Shown: piece by piece, positions 24,975 through 34,376 of the stretch
Layout: each line of letters starts with the position of its first letter
How positions within the stretch are numbered: position 1 is the stretch's first letter
Assembly: GCA_046154585.1 (NCBI GenBank)
Contig: JBJXDX010000017.1
Location: 4,830-68,829, forward strand
Direction: 5' to 3'
Source: CADEFX01 sp046154585
GTDB lineage: Bacteria > Pseudomonadota > Alphaproteobacteria > Rhizobiales > Hyphomicrobiaceae
Length of the DNA: 64,000 bases
The notes under the pieces: generated by a model
Database searches by the model: none
Seen by the model: the letters and a program-made list of their open reading frames with translations, nothing else
What the model was told of the DNA's origin: nothing
Translations under genes and position numbers: made by a program

Positions 24975-26138
24975 ATGACCACCGACCTCCGCTTCGACCA
25001 GATCCGCCTGCCCGAGGAATGCGAAACGCTGCGCCGCGACGTGCGCGCCTTCCTCGCCGCGGAGATCGCCGCCGGCACCTTCAGCCCCGACCGCGCGATC
25101 CACACCGAAACCTTCAGCCGCGAGTTCAGCCGCAAGGTCGGCGCCAAGGGCTGGATCGGCATGACGTGGCCGAAGAAATACGGCGGCCGCGAGGGCAGCT
25201 TCCTCGAACGCTACGTCGTCACCGAGGAATTCCGCGTCGCCAATGCCCCCGTGCGTCTCCACTTCGTCGCCGACCGCCAGAGCGGTCCGATCCTCATCAG
25301 ATACGCGCCCGAGCGCATCAAGATGGACATCCTGCCGCGCATCTGCCGCGGCGAGGTGTGCTTCGCCATCGGCATGAGCGAGCCGGGCTCGGGCTCCGAC
25401 CTGTTCGCCGCCAAGACCCGGGCCACCAAAACCGACCGCGGCTTCCTCGTCAACGGCACCAAGATCTGGACCAGCAACGCGCATCAGGCCGACTACATGA
25501 TCGGCCTGTTCCGCACCTCGCCGCCGACAAAGGAAAATCGCCGCCACGGCCTGACGCAGTTCCTCGTCGATATGAAGACGCCCGGCATCGCCATCAACCC
25601 CATCAACCAGATCAGCGACCAGAAGGAATTCAACGAGGTCGTCTTCACCGACGCCTTCATTCCCGAGGATCATGTGCTGGGCGAGATCGACGGCGCCTGG
25701 AAGCAGGCCACCAGCGAGCTGGCCTACGAGCGCAGCGGCCCTGAACGTTTCCTCGAAACCTACTACACGCTCGTCGATCTGATCCGCATCCTGGGCGACA
25801 GCCCCGACGTGCGCGCCGCCGAAGGCCTCGGCCGCCTCGTCGCGCAGCTCCACACCTTGCGGCGCATGTCCGTCTCCGTGAACGGCATGCTGCAAGCGGG
25901 CAAAGAGCCGGTGGTCGAAGGCTCCATCGTCAAGGATCTCGGCACCATCTGGGAGCAGAAGCTGCCCGCACGCGTGCGCGAGCTCTCCGCCTTCGCCAAC
26001 ACGGAGGAAACCGCCAACAGGGCCACCTTCGAGGAGCACCTGGCCTTCGCCACGGTCATCGCGCCGAAGCTCACTATTCAAGGCGGCACCACGGAAGTCC
26101 TGCGCGGCATCATCGCCCGCGGCCTGGGGCTCAGGTAA
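24975..26138 (+). CDS. Acyl-CoA dehydrogenase
   Basis: 388 residues, complete three-domain acyl-CoA dehydrogenase. Motifs: GWIGMTWPKKYGGREGS in the N-terminal domain, GMSEPGSGSDL in the middle domain, KIWTSNAHQADY, and C-terminal IQGGTTEVLRGIIARGLGLR. The Glu-Gly-Thr of short-chain enzymes is replaced by Gly-Gly-Thr, as in FadE-type dehydrogenases that use another base. Followed after 4 bases by the acyl-CoA synthetase gene. Electrons would go to ETF. Confidence 0.9.
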   Translation: MTTDLRFDQIRLPEECETLRRDVRAFLAAEIAAGTFSPDRAIHTETFSREFSRKVGAKGWIGMTWPKKYGGREGSFLERYVVTEEFRVANAPVRLHFVADRQSGPILIRYAPERIKMDILPRICRGEVCFAIGMSEPGSGSDLFAAKTRATKTDRGFLVNGTKIWTSNAHQADYMIGLFRTSPPTKENRRHGLTQFLVDMKTPGIAINPINQISDQKEFNEVVFTDAFIPEDHVLGEIDGAWKQATSELAYERSGPERFLETYYTLVDLIRILGDSPDVRAAEGLGRLVAQLHTLRRMSVSVNGMLQAGKEPVVEGSIVKDLGTIWEQKLPARVRELSAFANTEETANRATFEEHLAFATVIAPKLTIQGGTTEVLRGIIARGLGLR

Positions 26139-26142
26139 TCCA

Positions 26143-28299
26143 ATGCCCGATCTCACGGCGATGCTGTCTCCCAAGTCCGTTGCCATCATCGGCGCGGCAC
26201 CTGAAGGCCAGGGCCTGCGCGGCCGCATTCTCGAAATCATGCGCGCACATCCCTACGCCGGCAAAATCTATCCTGTCAGCCGCACGCATCGCGAGGTGCA
26301 GGGCCTCGCTGCCTTCCCGTCAATCGGCGACGTGCCCGCACCCGTCGATCTCGCCGTCCTCATCATCCCCGCCAAGTTCGTGGCCGAGGAGCTGGAGCGC
26401 TGCGGCAAGGCCGGCGTGAAATCGGGCGTCATCATCAGCTCGGGTTTTGCCGAGGAGCCGGGCGAAGCCGGGGCAACCATGCAGAACGAATTACGCGCCG
26501 TCGCCCGCCGCTACGGCATGGCCGTGATGGGGCCGAACTCGGAAGGCTTCGCCAATCTCGACGCCGCGCTCTGCCCGACCTTCAGCCCCGCCGTCACGCC
26601 GTCTGCAACGCCGCTGCTCCCCGCCACGCTCAGCAAGGGCCGCGTCGCCGTCATCGCCCAGAGCGGCGGCATGGGCTTCGCGTTCTTCGATCGCGGCCGC
26701 CCGAAGGAGATGGCGTTCAACCACATCGTCACCACCGGCAACGAGGCGTGCCTGGAAACCTTCGACGTCGTCGAGCACCTGCTGGACGAAGGCAAGACCG
26801 ACGCCTTCCTGCTGCTGCTGGAGGACATCAAGACCGCCGAAACGTTCCGCCGCGTCGCCGCCAAAGCGTTGAAAGCCGGCAAGCCCATCATCGTCAACAA
26901 GATTGGCCAGTCCGACGCCGGACGCCGCGCCGCCGCCTCGCACACGGCCGCGCTCGCCGGCTCATACTCCGCGTTCCAGGCCATGGCACGCCACTACGGC
27001 CTGATCGAAGGCGCCGACTCGGAAGAAATGGTGGACATCGCGCAAGGCTTCCTGCGCACGGGCGCGCGCTTGCCCGCGGGACGCCGCGTCGCCATCTGCA
27101 CCGCTTCCGGTGGTGGCGGCGGCTGGATGGCCGACGCCTGCATCGCCGCAGGCCTTGAGGTGCCGACGCTCGATGCGGAGACCCGCGCCAGCATCGACAA
27201 GCATCTTCCCTCCTACGGTACCTCGCAGAATCCCATCGACGGCACCGCCCAGGCCATTCATGCGCTCGGCTACGCCGGCATGGCCGAGCTGGTGCTCGAC
27301 GCGCCGTCCATCGACAGCGTCATCGTCGTCATGAGCGGCCGCGCCGGGGAACGCGTCGTCGCCGAGCGCGACCGGCTCATGCGCGTCAAGGCCGCAAGCA
27401 CCAAGCCGATCCTCATGTGGAGCTACACGCTGCCTGTTCCCCACACACTCACCACGCTCGCCGAGACGGGCTATCCAATATTCACGAACATGCGCAACTG
27501 CGCCCGCACGCTGGCGGTGATGACGGATTACCGCGAAGCACGCGACGCCGCACTGCACGTCCCCGACATCCGCAGCGAAGCTTCAGCGGCGCGCGAAGCC
27601 ACCGCCGCCGCACTACGCAAATCTCCCGCCGTGCTGACCGAGGCCGATGCGCGCCCGCTGCTCGCCGCCTATGGCATTGGCTCAGGCGACATCCATCTCG
27701 CCACATCGGCCGACGCCGTCGTTGCCGCCTTCAACGCCATCAAGCAGCCCGTCGCCCTCAAGGTGCAGTCCCCCGACATCCTGCACAAGACGGAAGCCGG
27801 CGCCGTACTCCTGAAGCTCGCCACGGCCGATGACGTGCGCCGAGGCTATGAGCGCGTTGTCGCCAATGCCAAGCGCTACGCCCCGTCCGCCAAAATAGAT
27901 GGCGTCCTGGTCCAACCCATGGCTCCACCGGGTCGCGAGGTCATTCTCGGCATCAGCCGCGACGACACCTTCGGACCGCTGCTCATGCTCGGCCTCGGCG
28001 GCATCCACGTCGAGGTGCTGAAGGACGTGGTGTTCGCGCCCGTCCCGCTCACGCCCGAGGCTGCCACCGCACTCATCCGCCGCCTTCGAGGTGCCGGCGT
28101 TCTCGACGCCCACCGCGGCCAGCCCGCCGCCGACATTCCCGCACTCGCAGACCTGATGGTGCGCCTCTCCCACTTCGCCGCCGACCACGCCGACACCATC
28201 AAGGAAATCGACCTCAACCCCGTCCTCATCCACCCGGCCGGGCAAGGCGCGACCGTGGTCGACGCCTTGATCGTCAAACTGAGCGGCGGCACAAGATGA
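26143..28299 (+). CDS. Acyl-CoA synthetase, NDP-forming type (acetate-CoA ligase family)
   Basis: 718 residues, a fused alpha-beta chain of the ADP-forming acyl-CoA synthetase family. Order: CoA-binding Rossmann domain (about 1-140, SPKSVAIIGAAPEGQGLRG), succinyl-CoA-synthetase-like flavodoxin domain with the phosphoryl-accepting His267 in ASHTAALAGSYSAF, then an ATP-grasp domain (about 490-718) with KVQSPDILHKTEAGAV and PPGREVILGISRD. It forms or cleaves an acyl-CoA with ATP/ADP and phosphate. Starts 4 bases after the dehydrogenase stop, so it is co-transcribed. Confidence 0.92.
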   Translation: MPDLTAMLSPKSVAIIGAAPEGQGLRGRILEIMRAHPYAGKIYPVSRTHREVQGLAAFPSIGDVPAPVDLAVLIIPAKFVAEELERCGKAGVKSGVIISSGFAEEPGEAGATMQNELRAVARRYGMAVMGPNSEGFANLDAALCPTFSPAVTPSATPLLPATLSKGRVAVIAQSGGMGFAFFDRGRPKEMAFNHIVTTGNEACLETFDVVEHLLDEGKTDAFLLLLEDIKTAETFRRVAAKALKAGKPIIVNKIGQSDAGRRAAASHTAALAGSYSAFQAMARHYGLIEGADSEEMVDIAQGFLRTGARLPAGRRVAICTASGGGGGWMADACIAAGLEVPTLDAETRASIDKHLPSYGTSQNPIDGTAQAIHALGYAGMAELVLDAPSIDSVIVVMSGRAGERVVAERDRLMRVKAASTKPILMWSYTLPVPHTLTTLAETGYPIFTNMRNCARTLAVMTDYREARDAALHVPDIRSEASAAREATAAALRKSPAVLTEADARPLLAAYGIGSGDIHLATSADAVVAAFNAIKQPVALKVQSPDILHKTEAGAVLLKLATADDVRRGYERVVANAKRYAPSAKIDGVLVQPMAPPGREVILGISRDDTFGPLLMLGLGGIHVEVLKDVVFAPVPLTPEAATALIRRLRGAGVLDAHRGQPAADIPALADLMVRLSHFAADHADTIKEIDLNPVLIHPAGQGATVVDALIVKLSGGTR

Positions 28300-28422
28300 T
28301 CAAGTATCCCGATCCCGCAGTTGGTTCTCGCGCGGCGTCGTTTCTGGCCGCACACTCGCATTCCCCATCTTTGCCAAAGTCGCGCACAACTCTCTTTTCT
28401 TCCTTCGCCACCGCCTCCGTCC

Positions 28423-28445
28423 CCCTCTCCCCACCGGGGAGAGGG
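28423..28445. repeat. CTCTCCCC hairpin, short form
   Basis: CCCTCTCCCC (28423-28432) and GGGGAGAGGG (28436-28445) form a 10-bp stem with a 3-base loop between the synthetase and crotonase genes. Same motif family as repeat C; could attenuate transcription. Confidence 0.6.
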
Positions 28446-28495
28446 ATAGCAACACGGCCCTTGCCGATATAACCAAGACAGAAGGAACAGCACCC

Positions 28496-29296
28496 ATGGG
28501 TCCATTCAAGGATATCGGCGTCGAACGCCAGGGCCTCGTCACCATCGTCGAGATCCGGCGACCGCCCAACAACTTCTTCGACATCTCCCTCATCAACCAG
28601 ATCGCCGACGCCTTCGATGCGCTCGACAACGATTCGAGCTGCCGCGCCATCGTGCTCGCCGCACAAGGCAAGGCGTTCTGCGCCGGCGCGAACTTCGGCG
28701 ACGGCCAGCAGCTCACCAAGGACGGCCTGCGTCCCGGCGAGAAGGACACCATCGCCACCGCCGGCCACCTCTACATCCAGGCCATCCGCCTGTTCGAGTC
28801 CAAGACGCCGATCATCGGCGCCATTCACGGTGCGGCCGTCGGCGGCGGCCTCGGCTTGGCGCTCGTGCCGGATTTCCGCGTCACCTGCCCCGAGGCGCGC
28901 TTCTCGGCCAACTTCACACGCCTCGGCTTCCATCCGGGCTTCGGCCTCACGACAACGCTTCCCGAGCTGATCGGCAAGAACAATGCCGCCCTCATGTTCC
29001 TGACGAGCCGCCGCGTCTCCGGAGATGACGCCTTCGAGATGGGCCTTGCCGACGTCCTTGTGCCGCAGGATGAAGTTCGCTCCGCCGCCGTCAAACTCGC
29101 CGCCGAGATCGCGGAGAACTCGCCGCTCGGCGTCGTCGCCACGCGCGCCACGCTCCGCAAGGGCCTCGCCGACCGCGTGCGCAAGGCCACCGAGCACGAG
29201 CTCGTCGAGCAGACGCGCCTGCGCGTCACTGAGGATTTCAAGGAAGGCGTCAAAGCCGTCTCCGAACGCCGCGTCCCGAATTTCACGGGGCGGTAA
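28496..29296 (+). CDS. Enoyl-CoA hydratase/isomerase family protein
   Basis: 266-residue crotonase. CoA-binding and oxyanion segments: FCAGANFGDGQQL and HGAAVGGGLGLALVPDFRVT. Both hydratase Glu positions are replaced (GGGLGLAL, and FSANFTRLGFHPGFGL), so standard hydration is unlikely. Isomerase, hydrolase or C-C bond activity is more compatible. It stands in a run of catabolic genes on the plus strand, followed by two SDRs and a carboxymuconolactone-decarboxylase-like protein. Confidence 0.87.
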   Translation: MGPFKDIGVERQGLVTIVEIRRPPNNFFDISLINQIADAFDALDNDSSCRAIVLAAQGKAFCAGANFGDGQQLTKDGLRPGEKDTIATAGHLYIQAIRLFESKTPIIGAIHGAAVGGGLGLALVPDFRVTCPEARFSANFTRLGFHPGFGLTTTLPELIGKNNAALMFLTSRRVSGDDAFEMGLADVLVPQDEVRSAAVKLAAEIAENSPLGVVATRATLRKGLADRVRKATEHELVEQTRLRVTEDFKEGVKAVSERRVPNFTGR

Positions 29297-29303
29297 TTTT
29301 TCT

Positions 29304-29331
29304 CCCTCTCCCCGTCCTTACGGGGAGAGGG
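29304..29331. terminator. CTCTCCCCG hairpin after the crotonase gene
   Basis: CCCTCTCCCCG (29304-29314) pairs perfectly with CGGGGAGAGGG (29321-29331), 7 bases after the stop codon, with short T runs on both sides. Part of the repeat C motif family; may partly terminate transcription before the SDR. Confidence 0.5.
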
Positions 29332-29353
29332 GATTTCAAAGAAGGAAACACCC

Positions 29354-30187
29354 ATGAGCACATTGGACTACAAGGACGACCCCGGTCTCGCCGGAAAGGT
29401 CGCCATCGTTGCCGGCGGCGGCGCTGCAGGCGATGGCATCGGCAACGGCCGCGGCGCAGCGCTGCTGCTCGCGCGCTCCGGCACGAAAGTCCTCATCGTC
29501 GATCGCGATCCGAAGCTGGCAGCCCGCACCGTGGAGCTCATCACAGCCGAAGGCGGCGCGGCCGCCTGGCACTCGGCCGATCTCACCGTCGAGGCGCAAT
29601 GCCGCGACACGGTCACCTCCGCGCTCGACCGCTTCGGCCGCCTCGACTTCCTCGACAACAACGTCGGCATCTCCAGCCGCGCCTCGGTTGTGGAGGAAGA
29701 TCCCGACACCTGGCACCGTGTGCTCCAGGTCAATCTCGATCCCATCTTCTTCCTGTCGAAATACGCCATCCCGGCCATGATCAAGACCGCCAAGCGCGGC
29801 GCCATCGTCAACATCTCCTCGATCTCGGCCATCCGCCCGCGCCGGCTCACGGCCTACACCACCGCGAAAGGCGCCATCATCGCCTTGACGCGCGCCATGG
29901 CCGTGGACCATGCGCCCGAAGGCATCCGCGTCAATTGCGTGGCACCCGGCCCCGTCTACACGCCGATGGTCTACGCCGGCGGCATGAGCGAAAACGCCCG
30001 CGACCAGCGGCGCCGCGCCTCGCCGCTCGGAATCGAAGGCACCGGCTGGGACATCGGCGGCGCCGTGCGCTTCCTCTTGTCCGACCACGCCCGCTACATC
30101 ACCGGCCAGACGCTCGTCGTTGACGGCGGCGTCAGCATCATGTCCCCAAACCGCGAAAGCGAAGAGCACGATCGTCCCAAAGCATAA
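29354..30187 (+). CDS. Short-chain dehydrogenase/reductase
   Basis: 277 residues. Cofactor motif is an extended glycine loop, AGGGAAGDGIGNGRGAALLLA; NNVGIS, Ser in ISSISAIRP, and Y-T-T-A-K in AYTTAKGAI complete the catalytic tetrad. C-terminal TGQTLVVDGGVSIM is typical. It oxidises a hydroxyl, probably of an acyl-CoA or cyclic intermediate in this cluster (inference). It is clearly related to the SDR at 30764, sharing the unusual inserted glycine loop. Confidence 0.9.
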   Translation: MSTLDYKDDPGLAGKVAIVAGGGAAGDGIGNGRGAALLLARSGTKVLIVDRDPKLAARTVELITAEGGAAAWHSADLTVEAQCRDTVTSALDRFGRLDFLDNNVGISSRASVVEEDPDTWHRVLQVNLDPIFFLSKYAIPAMIKTAKRGAIVNISSISAIRPRRLTAYTTAKGAIIALTRAMAVDHAPEGIRVNCVAPGPVYTPMVYAGGMSENARDQRRRASPLGIEGTGWDIGGAVRFLLSDHARYITGQTLVVDGGVSIMSPNRESEEHDRPKA

Positions 30188-30199
30188 GGATCAAAAAAT

Positions 30200-30751
30200 A
30201 TGGCACGCGTTCCCTATCTCACCAAAGACGACCTCGCGCCCGAGCACAAGGACCTGCTCGACCGCGACATCAATCTCTACAAGGCCCTCATCAACAGCCC
30301 CGGCGGTTTCAAGGCGTTTCGCGGCCTCGGCACCTACATCCGCTTCGGCAGCACGCTCGAACCGCGTATGCGCGAGCTCGCCATTCTTCAGGTCGGCTGG
30401 CTGGCGCGCTCGCCCTACGAGTGGTCGCATCACGTCAAGATCGGCTACGACTTTGGCGTCACGCCCGACGACATCCGCGCCCTCATCGACGACACCGACG
30501 GCAAGGCCAACAACCTCGACCCCATGGCCAAGCTGGTATTGAAGGGCGCCCGCGAGATGACCAATAATTTTCGCATGTCGGATGAAACGTTTTCAGCACT
30601 GCAGAAGGCCCTGAGCGCCGAGCACCTCAACGATCTCGTCATCACCATCGGCTTCTACAGCGCCGTCGTGCGCATCCTCGCCACGCTCGAGATCGACGTC
30701 GAGGACAGCTACCAGAAGTACCTCGACCAATTTCCGCTTCCCGCGAAGTAA
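30200..30751 (+). CDS. Carboxymuconolactone decarboxylase (CMD) family protein
   Basis: 183 residues, all-helical AhpD/CMD-like fold. The core LEPRMRELAILQVGWLARSPYEWSHHVKIGYDFGV matches the CMD domain with the Glu and His positions. The CxxC of peroxidase-type AhpD is absent, so the protein is not a disulfide reductase. Members without Cys act as decarboxylases or have unknown roles. Sits 12 bases after one SDR gene and 12 bases before the next, therefore in the same operon. Confidence 0.85.
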   Translation: MARVPYLTKDDLAPEHKDLLDRDINLYKALINSPGGFKAFRGLGTYIRFGSTLEPRMRELAILQVGWLARSPYEWSHHVKIGYDFGVTPDDIRALIDDTDGKANNLDPMAKLVLKGAREMTNNFRMSDETFSALQKALSAEHLNDLVITIGFYSAVVRILATLEIDVEDSYQKYLDQFPLPAK

Positions 30752-30763
30752 AGGACCACAACC

Positions 30764-31570
30764 ATGCGTATGAAGGACAAAGTCGCCATCATCGTCGGCG
30801 CCGGCCAGAGCCCCGGAGAAGGCGTCGGCAACGGCCGCGCCACCGCCATCCTGCTCGCCCGCGAAGGCGCCAAGGTGCTGTCGGTCGACCGCGACCTCGC
30901 CTCCGCCAAGGAGACCGCGGCCATGATCGAGAAGGACGGCGGCACCGCTGCTGCCTTCGAAGCCGACGTCACCAAGGAGGCGCAGCTCAAGGCGATGGCC
31001 GAGGACACCGTGAAGCGTTGGGGTCGCATCGACACTCTGCACTACAATGTCGGCGTCAGCATCGCGGGCGGCGACGCCAATCCGTTCGACATCACCGAGG
31101 AAGCCTTCGACCGCTGCAACGCCATCAACCTGCGCGGCTTCATCATGGCCGTGAAGCACGTGCTTCCGGTCATGCGCCAGCAACGTACGGGCTCGATCCT
31201 CTCCATCTCGTCTGTGGCGGCACTCTCCTCGACATACCCGCTGGTCGCCTACAAGACGACGAAGATCGGCATGATCGGCTTCACCGAGATGCTCGCCAAG
31301 CAGAACGCCGAGTACGGCGTCCGCGCCAACATCATCCTGCCGGGTCTCATGAACACGCCGATGGCCGTCGACACCCGCGCCCGCACGTTCAACAAGCCGC
31401 GTGCACAGGTGGAAGCCGAGCGCGACGCCCGCGTGCCCTTGCGCGGCAAGATGGGAACCGGCTGGGATGTCGCTTACGCCGCGCTGTTCCTCGCCTCGGA
31501 CGAAGCCAACTTCATTACCGGCGTGACACTGCCTGTCGATGGCGGCGCGTTGCTGCGCAGCGGCGACTGA
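30764..31570 (+). CDS. Short-chain dehydrogenase/reductase
   Basis: 268 residues. Glycine loop VGAGQSPGEGVGNGRATAILLA, HYNVGVS in the NNAG position, Ser in ISSVAALSS and Y-K-T-T-K as catalytic residues; C-terminal ITGVTLPVDGGALLR. A paralogue of the SDR at 29354 with the same enlarged cofactor loop. Likely performs another oxidation in the same pathway. Confidence 0.9.
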   Translation: MRMKDKVAIIVGAGQSPGEGVGNGRATAILLAREGAKVLSVDRDLASAKETAAMIEKDGGTAAAFEADVTKEAQLKAMAEDTVKRWGRIDTLHYNVGVSIAGGDANPFDITEEAFDRCNAINLRGFIMAVKHVLPVMRQQRTGSILSISSVAALSSTYPLVAYKTTKIGMIGFTEMLAKQNAEYGVRANIILPGLMNTPMAVDTRARTFNKPRAQVEAERDARVPLRGKMGTGWDVAYAALFLASDEANFITGVTLPVDGGALLRSGD

Positions 31571-31729
31571 CACTCCGCTGATGTGAACGGAATGGCTCTG
31601 TTGAGCCATTCCCCTGCGCTTGACAACTGTCGATCGCCACGCTCATCCTGGGCGCGCTGCATGTAGGGCGCATCGGCGTCACGCCGAAGGGGCAAGGCCC
31701 ACCTACGCAACGTCAACCGTAGCGCGCCC

Positions 31730-32377
31730 ATGCCCAGTTTCGAGAATCTTCGAAAGCAAGCCAAGCTCGTTCTGCGCTGGCATCGCGACCGCTATTACCC
31801 GGTCGCGGCGCAGATCAGGGCCGTGCTTCCCCGCTATCGGCACATGACAGATCCCGAAGTGCTCGCGCACAGCTTCAAGCTGAGCGACGCGCAGGAGCTC
31901 GTGGCCAGACAGCACGGGTTCGAAAGTTGGGAGGCGCTCAAGACAGGACTCCCCACCATGGCAGACGATCCAGAACAGACGACTTCGAAAGCCACTATCG
32001 TTACCGCAGAGCCGCAATTGTTCGTTGCGAGCATCAAGGCATCGCTCGACTTCTTCACCCAGAAACTCGGCTTCGCCATTGCGTTCACCTACGGCGATCC
32101 GCCTTTCTATGCGCAAGTAAAACGCAATGGGGCGCAGCTCAATCTCAAATGTGTCGATAGCCCCGTGATCAACCCGGAGCTCAGAGACCGCGAGGAACTG
32201 TTGTCGGCTGCCCTGACCGTTGCCACGGCCCACGAGATCAAACAGCTCTTCCTCGAGTTCCAGTCCGCAAACGTCACATTCTTCCAGACGTTGAAGACGC
32301 AGCCTTGGGGCGCCAGAAACTTCATCATCAAAGACCCGGACGGCAACTTGCTCCTGTTCGCCGGCCCCGCAGACTAG
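31730..32377 (+). CDS. VOC-family protein with an added N-terminal helical domain
   Basis: 215 residues. Residues 1-72 (LRKQAKLVLRWHRDRYYPVA..., KLSDAQELVARQHGFESWEALKTG) form a helical module known in rhizobial proteins in front of ankyrin or glyoxalase domains. Residues about 90-215 are a glyoxalase/bleomycin-resistance fold with the arm SLDFFTQKLGFAIAFTYGDPP and the C-terminal FIIKDPDGNLLLFAG. The role is unknown. Separate from the SDR operon by 160 bases. Confidence 0.8.
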   Translation: MPSFENLRKQAKLVLRWHRDRYYPVAAQIRAVLPRYRHMTDPEVLAHSFKLSDAQELVARQHGFESWEALKTGLPTMADDPEQTTSKATIVTAEPQLFVASIKASLDFFTQKLGFAIAFTYGDPPFYAQVKRNGAQLNLKCVDSPVINPELRDREELLSAALTVATAHEIKQLFLEFQSANVTFFQTLKTQPWGARNFIIKDPDGNLLLFAGPAD

Positions 32378-32457
32378 CTCGGCGCACCTCCCTTCGCGCC
32401 CTCCGCTACTGTCCGTCCAGCGTGTTCGCGTCGAGGGCGCTGCCCTCCACCGCCTAG

Positions 32458-32599
32458 CGGGCGATCGCTTCGTATGAGAGCCCAGGCTTCCATGCGAAGC
32501 GTGAATCGCCCTCTAACAGAAAGCTTAGAGCAGGATTCACGCTTCGGCCGGAGGGCCTCAGATGAGGCAAAGTGCTTCCATCCGAAGCGATCCTGCTCT
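32458..32599. repeat. Two adjacent palindromic repeats (GAGCAGGAT family)
   Basis: The first part, about 32458-32513, pairs GCGATCGCTTCG with CGAAGCGTGAATCGC. The second, 32527-32599, has AGAGCAGGATTCACGCTTCGG mirrored by CCGAAGCGATCCTGCTCT. The outer motif equals that at 5627-5697. They lie in the leader region of the ABC importer operon. Confidence 0.7.
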
Positions 32600-32672
32600 A
32601 GCCTGCCCGGCAACGATAACAATGGACTGGCGCTCATGTCGCGCCGGCCGGACCACAGGGAGAATACGCAAA

Positions 32673-34274
32673 ATGCCCAGGACTGTCGGCCCCCGCATGT
32701 TTCTTGCAGCGGCCCTCGCATCGCTTGCCCTCACGAGCGGCCCGGCGCTCGCCCAGAAGCAGGGTGGCACGCTCAAGGTCTACCACCGTGACAACCCGCC
32801 GAGCGCCTCGGTCCACGAGGAAGCGACCGTCTCCACCAACCTGCCGTTCATGGCGCTCTACAACAACCTCGTCATCTACGATCAGACCAAGGACGTGAAC
32901 TCCGTCAACACCATCACGCCAGATCTCGCCGAGAGCTGGAGCTGGGACAGCACCAGCACCAGGCTCACCTTCAAGCTGCGTCAGGGCGTCAAGTGGCACG
33001 ACGGCAAGCCGTTCACGGCCAAGGATGTCGAGTGCACGTGGAACAAGCTGCTCGGCAAGGATGCCGACACGTTCCGCAAGAACCCGCGCGCGATCTGGTA
33101 CCAGAACGTCAAGGAGATCGCGCTCAACGGCGATCATGAGGCGACATTCGTCCTCAACCGCCCGCAGCCCGCGCTGCTGTCGATGCTTGCCTCGGGCTAC
33201 TCGCCCGTCTACCCCTGCCATGTCTCGACGCGCGACATGCGCACCAAGCCGATCGGCACCGGCCCCTTCAAGTTCGTCGAGTTCAAGCAGAACGAGGTCA
33301 TCCGGCTCGCCCGCAATCCCGACTACTTCGTCAAGGGCAAGCCCTACGTCGACGCCATCGAGATGCGCATCATCGCCAACCGCTCGACACGCATGCTCGC
33401 CTTCGTCGCCGGCGAGTTCGACATGACCTTCTCGCAGGACATCACCATCCCCCTGCTGAAGGACATGAAGTCCCAGGCGCCGAACGCGATCTGCGAGATC
33501 AAGCCGCAGTACGTGCCGCGCAACCTGATGGTCAATCGCGAGAAGCCGCCATTCAGTGAGCCCAAGCTGCGTCAGGCGCTGTCGCTGGCCATCGACCGCC
33601 AGCCGTTCATCGATATCCTGACCGAGGGCAAGGGCGACATCGGCGGCGTCATGCTGCCGCTGCCGGAAGGACTATGGGGCATGCCGCCCGAAGTCCTGAA
33701 GACCATGACCGGCTACGGCGGCGACATGGAGAAGAACCGCGCCGAGGCCCGCAAGATCATGGAAGGCCTGGGCTACAGCGCCGCCAACCCGCTCAAAGTG
33801 AAAGTCTCGACCCGCGACATCGCCATCTATCGCGATCCGGGCGTCATCCTCATCGACCAGCTCAAGCAGATCTATGTCGACGGCGAGCTGGAAGTCGTGG
33901 ACACCACCATCTGGCACGCCAAGGCGGCGCGCAAGGACTACACCATCGGCATGAACCTGACGGGCATGTCGGTCGATGATCCCGATCCCGTCTTCTACGA
34001 GAACTACGCCTGCAAGTCGGAGCGCAACTACACGCAATACTGTGATCCCACCGTCGACAAGATGATCGACGAGCAGTCGCAGGAGACCAATGTCGACAAG
34101 CGCAAGCAGCTCGTCTGGGCCATCGAGAAGAAGCTCAACGACGATCTGGCCCGCCCGATCATCTATCACGATCGCGCCGCGACCTGCTGGCATCCGCACG
34201 TGAAGGGCTTCGTCGGGCACCAGAACAGCATCTACAGCAACTGGCGCTTCACGGACGTGTGGCTCGACAAGTAG
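32673..34274 (+). CDS. ABC transporter substrate-binding protein, family 5 (peptide/nickel type)
   Basis: 533 residues, SBP_bac_5 family. A signal peptide covers about 1-27 (basic start, hydrophobic FLAAALASLALTSG, cleavage after ALA). Conserved features: LTFKLRQGVKWHDGKPFTAKDV near residue 100 and IGTGPFKFVEF. Binds peptides, or in rhizobia often opines, glutathione or other small amides, in the periplasm. The ATG at 32673 is preceded by AGGGAG. First gene of a complete importer operon. Confidence 0.92.
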   Translation: MPRTVGPRMFLAAALASLALTSGPALAQKQGGTLKVYHRDNPPSASVHEEATVSTNLPFMALYNNLVIYDQTKDVNSVNTITPDLAESWSWDSTSTRLTFKLRQGVKWHDGKPFTAKDVECTWNKLLGKDADTFRKNPRAIWYQNVKEIALNGDHEATFVLNRPQPALLSMLASGYSPVYPCHVSTRDMRTKPIGTGPFKFVEFKQNEVIRLARNPDYFVKGKPYVDAIEMRIIANRSTRMLAFVAGEFDMTFSQDITIPLLKDMKSQAPNAICEIKPQYVPRNLMVNREKPPFSEPKLRQALSLAIDRQPFIDILTEGKGDIGGVMLPLPEGLWGMPPEVLKTMTGYGGDMEKNRAEARKIMEGLGYSAANPLKVKVSTRDIAIYRDPGVILIDQLKQIYVDGELEVVDTTIWHAKAARKDYTIGMNLTGMSVDDPDPVFYENYACKSERNYTQYCDPTVDKMIDEQSQETNVDKRKQLVWAIEKKLNDDLARPIIYHDRAATCWHPHVKGFVGHQNSIYSNWRFTDVWLDK

Positions 34275-34376
34275 CAGGCGGATGATTGATGGGCGCGTGG
34301 CAGCGCGGGATGCCGATCGGCATCCGGCCGGCGCGCCATCGCACAACCGCACTTGAGCTGATGAAGGAACCGACCT

